Origin: Alphaproteobacteria bacterium
GTDB taxonomy: Bacteria > Pseudomonadota > Alphaproteobacteria > SMXQ01
DNA length: 34,527 bases
Reading direction: 5' to 3'
NCBI GenBank assembly: GCA_009380075.1
Contig: WHSO01000033.1
Location: 1 to 34,527 of the forward strand
Of the stretch, positions 22,287 through 29,712 are shown in pieces. The position numbers were made by a program, and so were the translations under genes. The notes under the pieces are model-generated. The model did not search any database, was not told the DNA's origin, and was given only the letters and a program-made list of their open reading frames with translations. How positions within the stretch are numbered: the first letter of the stretch is position 1; the number at the start of each line of letters is the position of its first letter.

Positions 22287-24359
22287 TCAGCGACCTTGGA
22301 CGCGGGCCAGGAATTTTTCCCCCTCGATCGAATCGACAAACTGCTTCAAGGCGGCCACCACGGTTGCGTCGTAGCGTTCCGGATGATCGACAAGCAGTTG
22401 CATCGCTTCCTCGGGCGAAATCCCCTCGCGATACGAACGCGGCACGATACGGGCCGCGAAAACGTCCGCGACGCCGAGAATCCGCGCGGGCAGGCAGATA
22501 TCGTCGGCGATGCGGTTGGCCGGGTAGCCGCTTCCGTCGAGCCGTTCGTACATCTGGCCGATGGCATCGACCACAGGAAGCCCGAATTCCACGTCCTTCA
22601 GAATCCGGACCGCCTGGGTGATGTGCCCCTGCATGATCCTGACCTCGTCGGGGCTCAGGCGTTCCGCCTTTGCGACGATTTCCGCCGGGATGGAAAGCTT
22701 CCCGATCTGCGCCAGCATGGCAGCGATGTCGACGGTGATGAGGACGTCTTGCGGAACATGCAGCCCCGTGGCGATCCCGACGCTGACGTCCCGGACGTTC
22801 TCCGAATGGCCCCCGAGGTACGGATCGACCTGCTCGATCACGCGGACGAAGGCCCGGGTCATCGCCTGCAGGCCGCGCTGGCGCCGCTGTTCCGCCTCGC
22901 GGATTTCTGTCACGTCCCGCCCCGCGACGAGAATGCCCTCCACCTCCCCGCTTTCGCCCCGGTACGCCACCTTGGACATCTGGAAGTGGCGGACGCCGTC
23001 GGGCAGGTGCAGGACCTCCTCCACCACGACGGGCTTGTCGGAGGCAAGGGCGCGTTCGTCCGAGTGGCGCAGCCGTTCCGCGGTGCCGCGGCCGAAGACC
23101 TCGGCGTCGCTGAGGCCTTCGACGCCGTCGGACATACGGCCGATCATCCTGGCGAACGACGGATTGCCGTAGATGTAGGTACCACTTTTCCGCTTGAGGC
23201 CGATCATCTCGGTCAGCGAGTTCATGAGGCTGCCCAGGAACCGGCGCTGGGCTGCGATCCGGGAGCCCAGCTCCCGGTACTGGGTCGCAAGGGCCAGGTT
23301 GTGCTCGCTCGTCTGGTGCCGCCAGAACGCGACAAATCCGACAACGATGCAGAGCGTCAGGAGCACGCCGACGGCCGACACGCCCCAGGTGAAGGTACGC
23401 AGGGACGCCCTCGCCTCCACGGCGTTGGCTTCCTGCACCACCATCCACGGCACGCCGGGTACCCAGGTGCCATAGGAATAGACCGAGCCGCCGCCTATGG
23501 CGGCCCGCCGCGCAAAGGGGAACGACTGGCGGGGCGCCAGCGGCGCGCCCGTGACAGCTTCCAGGACGGGACGCCCGCCCGGAACGATCTCCTGCACCTC
23601 GGAGACGCCGACCTGAAACAGCCGTGTCGATTCGCCCTTGAGGGCGAGAGGTGAATCCTTGAGAACTTCGGCGAGGGTCGTGTGCACCGGTGTTGCCAGA
23701 ACGAACACACCAGACACGTTGCGCGGTGCCGCGGGATTCTCCTCTTGCGGTGGGGCGACCGGCAGGATCACGTCGAGGGACAGGCCATCGGCGTATTGCC
23801 GCACCGGCGTGACGGCGCGCGCCTTGGCCGCGATCGCCGCCGTGGCCGATTGCCGCTGACCCGGGCTCATGTTGGGCGCGCCGGCACTGGCGATAATCAC
23901 CCGGCCCTTGCCGTCGACGAGATAGACGCCGACCAGGCCCTCCTGTCGCGCGAATTGCGTAACCGCCTGCATCATATATGGAATTTGAGCCGCAAGGGCG
24001 GACTCCCTCGACCCGATATCGCCGTTCTGGCTCGCTTCGGACGCGAACAGGCGAAACACGTCGCTGCGGCTCAGCCGAAGCCCTGCGTTGCCCAGGGACT
24101 CCAGTCGGGCCGCCAGCACCTGGGCACGCGTTTCGGCGAGGATAGCAGTCCGTTGCGCAAGCTCACCGACAACGCGCGTTTCGCGCTGACTGACGATCCA
24201 GTACGCCACCCCGACGGCGACTACGATCAGGGCAGCGAAGATCAGTATTCCCCGGATCAGAAGATGACGATGGCCCGGCGGGTGGCGTTCCGCCGCGCCG
24301 GAGAACACGTGATCGAGATCGCCTGATTCGTAGTGGGTCGTAGCTGGTTGAGTCGTCAT
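22287..24359 (-). CDS. Transmembrane PAS/degenerate HD-GYP protein coupled to lapG (candidate LapD substitute)
   Basis: 690 residues from ATG 24359, overlapping the lapG-like stop as ATGA, so translationally coupled. Membrane helix 1 at about 33-56 (IRGILIFAALIVVAVGVAYW), a periplasmic Cache-like domain of ~260 residues (IPYMMQAVTQFARQEGLVGV, GSVYSYGTWVPGVPWMVVQE), helix 2 at about 324-346, a helical linker, a PAS domain (~375-490) and a C-terminal HD-GYP-type domain (~500-690). GYP is kept in ERLDGSGYP (606-613), as are H518, H579 and D632. However, the HD dyad reads AQ (A550-Q551 in AMLAQIGK), and the HH pair before ERLDGSGYP reads QM (602-603). Several metal ligands are therefore missing and phosphodiesterase activity is doubtful; a binding role is more likely. 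Its place beside lapG is where LapD, a degenerate GGDEF-EAL receptor, is often found. The LapD-like role is inference. Confidence 0.88.
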   Translation of the reverse strand: MTTQPATTHYESGDLDHVFSGAAERHPPGHRHLLIRGILIFAALIVVAVGVAYWIVSQRETRVVGELAQRTAILAETRAQVLAARLESLGNAGLRLSRSDVFRLFASEASQNGDIGSRESALAAQIPYMMQAVTQFARQEGLVGVYLVDGKGRVIIASAGAPNMSPGQRQSATAAIAAKARAVTPVRQYADGLSLDVILPVAPPQEENPAAPRNVSGVFVLATPVHTTLAEVLKDSPLALKGESTRLFQVGVSEVQEIVPGGRPVLEAVTGAPLAPRQSFPFARRAAIGGGSVYSYGTWVPGVPWMVVQEANAVEARASLRTFTWGVSAVGVLLTLCIVVGFVAFWRHQTSEHNLALATQYRELGSRIAAQRRFLGSLMNSLTEMIGLKRKSGTYIYGNPSFARMIGRMSDGVEGLSDAEVFGRGTAERLRHSDERALASDKPVVVEEVLHLPDGVRHFQMSKVAYRGESGEVEGILVAGRDVTEIREAEQRRQRGLQAMTRAFVRVIEQVDPYLGGHSENVRDVSVGIATGLHVPQDVLITVDIAAMLAQIGKLSIPAEIVAKAERLSPDEVRIMQGHITQAVRILKDVEFGLPVVDAIGQMYERLDGSGYPANRIADDICLPARILGVADVFAARIVPRSYREGISPEEAMQLLVDHPERYDATVVAALKQFVDSIEGEKFLARVQGR

Positions 24360-25081
24360 TGGACCTTTACCCCCGGAATGGGCCCGGCCGCCGGACGAAT
24401 CGGCATGACATGAGCCCATCTGGTTGTTTCGTTCACGGAATACTGAGGTACGTAAAACGTCACCTGCGTGTCGGGCAGGACCGCATCGAAGAGACTGTCC
24501 ATGATCAGGATCCTGTCATCGAGGTATACCGCAAGCACCGCATGGGGCACGGCGCGGAGTGTATCCTGCAGGACAACGATCCTGAGCTTTTCCGCCGGAA
24601 ATCCGAGCTCGCGGAGTGTGACGTATTTTATGATGGCGTAATCTTCGCAGTCCCCCGACTGGCTTATGAACTGCAGCGGCGACGCCCAGAAATCATTGAC
24701 TCCGTAGTTCTCGACATCCTCGCGATACACCCAGGAATTCAGAAAGCGGTTGATCTCGCGCAATTGCTCCACCGGTTTCAGCCCCTCGACCCGACGCTTC
24801 GACGCCCGCCAAGCGGCGGCGGCGGGGGACGGACACTTTCGCGCGTCCGCATCGCAGGCAGCGTAGATGACGTTCTCTTCCTTGATCTTGTCGAGGACCC
24901 GGGTCCACTGGGGCAGCGCCCGCAGGTTCCCGCCGATGAATTCCAGCGACCCGAAAATGCCGGCCGGACCGGTCCGCGCGGGACGCCCGACGTCGTCCGA
25001 CACGGCGGGAGGGGACAGCACAAGCGCCGCCAGGGCGGCAAGGACCGAAAGGAAAAATACGCGGGTGCTTCGGGCGAACAT
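24356..25081 (-). CDS. lapG: Periplasmic transglutaminase-like cysteine protease, LapG family
   Basis: 241 residues with an N-terminal signal peptide (VFFLSVLAALAALVLSPPAVS). This is a bacterial transglutaminase-like cysteine proteinase. The triad is Cys 145 in SQSGDCEDYAIIKY, His 180 in AVPHAVLAVYLDDR and Asp 195 in ILIMDSLF. Acidic residues flanking the cysteine (D144, E146) match the calcium-binding residues known in LapG. RFLNSWVYREDVENYGVNDF is also typical of the family. LapG cuts the N-terminal retention module of giant adhesins after a di-alanine site, releasing them from the cell surface; a membrane receptor holds LapG in check. The gene follows the membrane-fusion gene after nine bases and overlaps the PAS/HD-GYP gene by ATGA. 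A candidate substrate with a PAAG site is encoded at 29713-32280. Confidence 0.92.
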   Translation of the reverse strand: MFARSTRVFFLSVLAALAALVLSPPAVSDDVGRPARTGPAGIFGSLEFIGGNLRALPQWTRVLDKIKEENVIYAACDADARKCPSPAAAAWRASKRRVEGLKPVEQLREINRFLNSWVYREDVENYGVNDFWASPLQFISQSGDCEDYAIIKYVTLRELGFPAEKLRIVVLQDTLRAVPHAVLAVYLDDRILIMDSLFDAVLPDTQVTFYVPQYSVNETTRWAHVMPIRPAAGPIPGVKVQ

Positions 25082-25090
25082 CGGTTTGCG

Positions 25091-26494
25091 TTACCGCTCG
25101 TGCAACGCCCGCTCCCGCGCCTTCATCAGAGGCTTGAGGAGGTAGTCCAGCACCGACTTTTCGCCGGTGAGGATATCGACGGTCGCCACCATGCCCGGAA
25201 TGATCGGCAGCGGGCCTTCCTTGGCGCCCAGGTAGTTCTTGTCGGTCCGAACGATGATCTTGTAGTAGCTCTCGGACCGGCCCGAGGCATCCGTCTCGGT
25301 GATCGTATCCGCACTGATTCGTTCGACCTTCGCCTTCAGCCCCCCGTAGACGGAAAAATCGTAGGCCGAAATCTTGACGATGGCCTCCTGGTCCGGACGG
25401 ATGAAGGCGATGTCCCGTGGGCGGACTTTGGCCTCGACCAGGAGCGTATCGTCGATCGGCACGATCTCGACCAGGTCCATTCCCGGCCGGACCACGCCGC
25501 CGACCGTGTTTACCTTCATCTGCTTGACAATTCCGTTCACCGGCGACCGGACCTCGGTGCGTTGCACCCGGTCCTTGGCGGCGAAGATAGCTTCGCCCAC
25601 GGCCGTGAGCTCGTTCTGTTTCTCGGTCAGCTCCTTCTGCGCGGCCGCCTTGAACCCCAGGTAGTGTTCCTCGATCCGCCGGTTGGCCTCGCGGATTGCC
25701 GACTCGGCCCGCGGCACCGAAAGCCGGATGCTGTCGAGTTCCCGTGTGCTGTCGTTCAGGCTTCCCTGCAGCTTCAGGTATTCCATCCGGGGCACGACGC
25801 CCTGGGCGACCAGAGGGTCGGTGATCTTGACCTGCTCGCTCAGCAGTTCGACGCCCTTCGCGAGGCTGCGTTCGCGGCTTTTCAGGTCCGCCAGTTCCTG
25901 CTTTCGCTGATCCACCTGCTGCTCGATGATGGCGATCTGCGCCTGAAGCTCGTTCTGGCGCGCCATGTAGAGGTGCCGCTCCCGTTCCGCGATCTGACGC
26001 CGTTCGGCCAGCAGCTCGGGAGGGAAGGTGAGCGGCCGCTGGTACGCCTCGGCCTGCAGGCGCGCCACTGCCGCGGCCAGGCCATCGTATTTCGCCCGCA
26101 ATTCGCCGAGGCTCGAAACGAAGGTGCTGTTATCGATCTGGATCAGCGGTTGTCCCGCCTTGACGATCTCGCCTTCGCGCACCTCGATCTTCCTGACGAT
26201 GCCGCCTTCCAGATTCTGGACGATCTGGATCTGTTGCGACGGAATGACGCGGCCCTCGCCGGTCGTGACCTCGTCGAGGACCGCCCAATTCGCCCACAGG
26301 ACGGCCACGACCAGGAACACGAGAACCCCCAATATCAACGCCTGACCGAACAGCGCCGGCCGCGCGATCCCGGCTCCAAACCGGACCGGCGCGTAATCCG
26401 CGTCCGGGTGTGGAAGAAGCTTCCGGAGCATTTCCGCGAAGCGCCTGCCCGACGCCGGCATGGGATTGCGACTGGAGAAAATATCCTGTGCCAT
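25091..26494 (-). CDS. lapC: Type I secretion periplasmic adaptor (HlyD/LapC family)
   Basis: 467 residues. One N-terminal membrane helix (ALILGVLVFLVVAVLWANWA, 52-71) follows a cytosolic tail. Then come the first half of a lipoyl-like domain (IVQNLEGGIVRKIEVREGEI, ending GQPLIQID, 91-121), a long coiled coil of about 170 residues rich in Glu, Gln and Arg, the second lipoyl half (RSPVNGIVKQMKVNTVGG) and beta-barrel/membrane-proximal parts. It joins the inner-membrane ABC exporter to an outer-membrane TolC-like channel, which is not encoded in this window. The gene lies six bases after the ABC exporter gene and nine bases before lapG, so one operon is clear. Sequence and context fit the LapC-type group dedicated to RTX adhesins. 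Confidence 0.93.
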   Translation of the reverse strand: MAQDIFSSRNPMPASGRRFAEMLRKLLPHPDADYAPVRFGAGIARPALFGQALILGVLVFLVVAVLWANWAVLDEVTTGEGRVIPSQQIQIVQNLEGGIVRKIEVREGEIVKAGQPLIQIDNSTFVSSLGELRAKYDGLAAAVARLQAEAYQRPLTFPPELLAERRQIAERERHLYMARQNELQAQIAIIEQQVDQRKQELADLKSRERSLAKGVELLSEQVKITDPLVAQGVVPRMEYLKLQGSLNDSTRELDSIRLSVPRAESAIREANRRIEEHYLGFKAAAQKELTEKQNELTAVGEAIFAAKDRVQRTEVRSPVNGIVKQMKVNTVGGVVRPGMDLVEIVPIDDTLLVEAKVRPRDIAFIRPDQEAIVKISAYDFSVYGGLKAKVERISADTITETDASGRSESYYKIIVRTDKNYLGAKEGPLPIIPGMVATVDILTGEKSVLDYLLKPLMKARERALHER

Positions 26495-26500
26495 GACGCG

Positions 26501-28693
26501 TTACGCCGTCTGAGCCTTGATCTTGCCGGAATTCAGGGCCTCTATGATCTGGTCCCGCGGGCCGTCGGCGATTACCTTGCCCTGATCGAGGATGATGATC
26601 CGGCTGGCCAGCGGCAGCAGCGAGGCGCGGTGGGTGATCAGGAACAGCGTCCGGTTCTTCAGCGTGCGCGCGACCTGCGACATGAAGATCTTCTCGGTTC
26701 CGGTATCGATGCCGCTGGTCGGCTCGTCGAGAATCAGGATGGGAGGGTCCGTTACAAGGGCGCGTGCCAGGGCTACCGCCTGGCGCTGGCCGCCGGACAG
26801 CCCGTCCCCGCGTTCGCCGACAATCAGGTCGTAGCCCCGCGGGTGACGCCGGACGAAGTCGTCCACGCCCGCCATGTGCGCCGCCCGCAATATCGCCTCA
26901 TCATCGACATAGGGTGCGCCGAGGGCGATGTTGTCGCGGATCGTGCCGTGGAACAGGAAACTGTCCTGCAGCAGCGTGCCGATGCTGCGCCTGAGGTCCG
27001 CCGGGTCGATCTGGCGAACGTCGGTGCCGTCCATGGTTATCGAGCCTGAAGTCGGGTGATAAAGCCCGAGGATGAGCTTGGCCACCGTGCTCTTGCCGGA
27101 ACCGACCCGGCCGATGAGGGCAACGCGCTCGCCCGCGGCGACGGAAAAGCTGACGCCCCGGAGCGCCGGCAGCTCGGCTCCCGGATAGCTGAACGTGACG
27201 TCCTGGAAACGGACCGCCCCCCGGAAGGACGCCCGGTGCAGGAATCGCTTGGCCGCGGGACGTTCGACCGGCAGCGACATGATGTGGTCGAGGGCGCGCA
27301 ATGCCGACATGGACTGGTTCATCCGCGCCAGCAGGTTCGCGACCTGGCCGAGCGGCGCAAGCGCACGGCCGGAGAGGATCATCGCGGCAATGAGCGCACC
27401 GCTGGTGATGCTGCCGTCCTGGATCAGGTAAGCGCCGTAGATAACCACGGCGATGGTCGAAAACTGCTGCAACGACATCGACAGGGTGACGATGATCTGG
27501 GACAGGAACCGTACCCTGAGCGCGGACTCCGTCGCCTTGGCGACGAATTGCTCCCACTTGTTCTGCATCCGCCCCTGGGCGTTCAGGCTCTTGATGGTTT
27601 CGAGCCCGCCGATGGTCTCGACCAGGATGCCGTGCTTCTGGGCGGCCTCACGCTGGCTGAGTTCGACCGCCGCCTGTAGCGGCCGCTGCAGCAGCACGCC
27701 CGCCACCAGCAGCACAGGCACGATCACCGCCGGAACGATGGCGAGTTCTCCGGCAATCAGCCAGATCACCAGTATGAACAGGACGATAAAGGGGACATCG
27801 GCAAAGGCGGTGATGCTCGCCGAGGTCAGGAACTCCCGCACGATTTCGAAATCGCGCAGAATATTTGCAAAAGCGCCGGAGGAGCCCGGCCGGGAAGCCA
27901 TCTGGAGGTTCTGGACGTGTTCGAAAACCTTCGCCGACAGCAGCGTGTCGGCGCTCTTGCCGGTCGAATCGACGAAATAGCCGCGCAGCGTCCGCATGAC
28001 AAAATCGAAGCCGATCACGATCGCCACGCCGATGGCCAGAACCCACAGCGTCTCGATCGCGTTGTTGGGCACGACCCGGTCGAAGACCTGGCGCATGAAT
28101 AGGGGCGTCGCGAGCGCGAAGCAATTGACCAGCAGCGACGCGACGATTACCTGTCCGTAGATCGGCCAGAACTGCGCCAGCGTCCCCCAGAACCACGACT
28201 TTTGCAGTGCCGGGCCGTGTTCGGCGCCGACGCGCCCATCGTCGCGATATTCCGGCCGGACGAAGATGACATGACCTTCGTAGAGGGCCTCGAGCTCCCT
28301 GCGCGCGATCCGCAACTGCCCGCCCCCGCTTTCGGGCGAGAGGATCTCGCAGGTGTCGGCATCAACGTGGCGCAGCAGGACGCACGCGCCCCCGCCCACG
28401 AGAAGGAGGACGACCGGGAGGGTGAAGGCGGGAATGCCGGAGAGGGATCGCTTGGCGATGCGGCCGGTGAGGCTCGCGCGCTCGGCTGCGCGGAAGAACA
28501 ATTCGGGCGTGATCCGCCCGCCTTCGAGCGGCAGCCCGGCGACCAGTGCGTCGGGAGACACCGGACGCTCGAAGACGCGGGTCAGGGCGGCGAGGCAGGC
28601 AAGCAGCGGGTCGTCGACGTCCCGCTTGAGCGCTGCCTGGGACACGGACCAGTCCTCTGCGCGGTCGCTATGCTTGACTTGGTCGAGCGCCAT
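26501..28693 (-). CDS. lapB: Type I secretion ABC exporter with C39-like domain (LapB family)
   Basis: 730 residues from ATG 28693 (GGGAAGG upstream). The N-terminal C39-like domain (about 25-145; DDPLLACLAALTRVFERPVS) is of the kind that lacks peptidase activity in RTX exporters and binds the substrate instead. The six-helix ABC membrane domain spans about 165-470. The ATPase has Walker A GRVGSGKST (528-536), signature LSGGQ (632-636), Walker B ILILDEP (652-658) and H-loop His 688. The full length matches LapB/HlyB-type exporters. It powers export of unfolded RTX adhesins through the adaptor at 25091-26494 and a TolC-type channel. It is probably the first gene of the secretion/release operon, 226 bases downstream of the SH3 gene. 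Confidence 0.93.
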   Translation of the reverse strand: MALDQVKHSDRAEDWSVSQAALKRDVDDPLLACLAALTRVFERPVSPDALVAGLPLEGGRITPELFFRAAERASLTGRIAKRSLSGIPAFTLPVVLLLVGGGACVLLRHVDADTCEILSPESGGGQLRIARRELEALYEGHVIFVRPEYRDDGRVGAEHGPALQKSWFWGTLAQFWPIYGQVIVASLLVNCFALATPLFMRQVFDRVVPNNAIETLWVLAIGVAIVIGFDFVMRTLRGYFVDSTGKSADTLLSAKVFEHVQNLQMASRPGSSGAFANILRDFEIVREFLTSASITAFADVPFIVLFILVIWLIAGELAIVPAVIVPVLLVAGVLLQRPLQAAVELSQREAAQKHGILVETIGGLETIKSLNAQGRMQNKWEQFVAKATESALRVRFLSQIIVTLSMSLQQFSTIAVVIYGAYLIQDGSITSGALIAAMILSGRALAPLGQVANLLARMNQSMSALRALDHIMSLPVERPAAKRFLHRASFRGAVRFQDVTFSYPGAELPALRGVSFSVAAGERVALIGRVGSGKSTVAKLILGLYHPTSGSITMDGTDVRQIDPADLRRSIGTLLQDSFLFHGTIRDNIALGAPYVDDEAILRAAHMAGVDDFVRRHPRGYDLIVGERGDGLSGGQRQAVALARALVTDPPILILDEPTSGIDTGTEKIFMSQVARTLKNRTLFLITHRASLLPLASRIIILDQGKVIADGPRDQIIEALNSGKIKAQTA

Positions 28694-28918
28694 TGATGCC
28701 TTCCCCGGGGCAATCTCATTGGAAAGCGAGACATTAACGGAAAATTCCCTAACAATTGATAAAAACGTTAACCATATCGTCCGGTCCTTGCCGCCCGGGG
28801 ACGGCCCCATGGGACACTCCATGGACATCAGTGAGCGTCGCGGATTCCGGGCATCTGCGCGGGGGCCGCGGGCGATGGTGCCGTGGTATGGAAGGCGCTA
28901 GTTGCGGGGATCCCTGCC
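28694..28918 (-). promoter_or_regulatory. Probable promoter region of the lapBCG operon
   Basis: This 225-base gap separates the SH3 gene from lapB. The part nearest lapB (about 28715-28790) is clearly AT-rich for this genome, with runs such as GTTAACGTTTTTATC and AATTGTTAGGG on the minus strand and short TTAAC/GTTAA repeats. I cannot name exact -35 and -10 boxes with confidence. The position argues for an independent promoter for the secretion operon. Confidence 0.4.
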
Positions 28919-29545
28919 CTATACCGGTGCCGGCTTGGGCACTATGCGGATCACGGGGGAAGGCTTCCGGTCCCGGAAATGGTGGCGCGGCACCTTCCGG
29001 ACCTCCGAGTGAGGGCGATCACGGTGGCGACGGCTTTCGTGCCGCCGCGGCAGGCCGCAATCGACGCAATAGAGATACACCGGCTGCCTCCGCCGGGAGA
29101 CGTAGGCCCCTTCTCCGTCCGCCGACTGCGTCCGTGTCGCCGGTTCATCCGGGGACGCTCCGTCCGGTGCTTCCGAACGCGCCCCCGGGCCTCCTCCGTC
29201 CTCCCTGTCGTCGGTTTCGGGCTTGAGGTACCGTGCCGCCACCCAGCCTTCCTTGCCGATTGCCCCGAACAGCATGCCGCGCACCCAGCCGTCGCGGCGC
29301 TCGAATTCCATGATGCGGTCGTTCTTGTCCAGGCGCTCGATGACCTTGCTCTTCGGGCCGGGCGCGGCGTACAGGGCAACGTCTACGTCGGTGATGACCA
29401 GTATCTCGCCGGGCGTGGCATGCGCCTCGCCGGGCGCCATCAGAAATGCCCCAAGGGCGGTCAGGACCAATGCCAATCTTCCCCGGCGTGCGGGCGGGCG
29501 GCATCCTCGCGAGAAAGTGCCAAGGTTGACAGGACGTTCCATCAT
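28919..29545 (-). CDS. Secreted SH3-domain protein in the Lap-type locus
   Basis: 208 residues from ATG 29545 (GGAGGCGG upstream). It has a basic N-terminus, a signal peptide (LALVLTALGAFLMAPGEAHA), then a bacterial SH3-like domain (about 45-115): VDVALYAAPGPKSKVIERLD, DRIMEFERRDGWVRGMLF and GKEGWVAARYLKPE. An acidic, Gly/Pro-rich linker follows, then a CxxC (LYCVDCGLPRR) and a His/Arg-rich tail ending VPKPAPV. SH3b domains of this type often bind peptidoglycan or serve as periplasmic scaffolds. The position between the adhesin and exporter genes suggests a role in anchoring or assembling the adhesin at the envelope, which is inference. It is not a known core Lap component. Confidence 0.75.
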   Translation of the reverse strand: MMERPVNLGTFSRGCRPPARRGRLALVLTALGAFLMAPGEAHATPGEILVITDVDVALYAAPGPKSKVIERLDKNDRIMEFERRDGWVRGMLFGAIGKEGWVAARYLKPETDDREDGGGPGARSEAPDGASPDEPATRTQSADGEGAYVSRRRQPVYLYCVDCGLPRRHESRRHRDRPHSEVRKVPRHHFRDRKPSPVIRIVPKPAPV

Positions 29546-29663
29546 GACCGCCTCCATCGTATCGGAATGTGTGGCGCGACGCGGGCCTATGGCCGGCGAC
29601 AGCAGGGAACGGTTCCGATGATAGTCCGGTATCGACGGCCTTGGAAGGCCGTCCGCAAGCGAA

Positions 29664-29689
29664 AAGGGCCGCCCTGAGGGGCGGCCCTT
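29664..29689 (-). terminator. Rho-independent terminator of the VWA/RTX adhesin gene
   Basis: A perfect 11-base stem (AAGGGCCGCCC with GGGCGGCCCTT) with a four-base loop lies 24 bases past the adhesin stop. On the minus strand it is followed by CTTTTCGC, giving a short U-run. This is a strong intrinsic terminator and separates the adhesin transcript from the SH3 gene. Confidence 0.8.
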
Positions 29690-29712
29690 GCCGGACGTCC
29701 GTTCGGTCGCCG

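Noticed and set aside
24359-27049. An 896-codon plus-strand open frame across lapG, lapC and lapB
   Set aside because: Antisense shadow; three genuine, overlapping or adjacent genes with intact family motifs occupy the minus strand.
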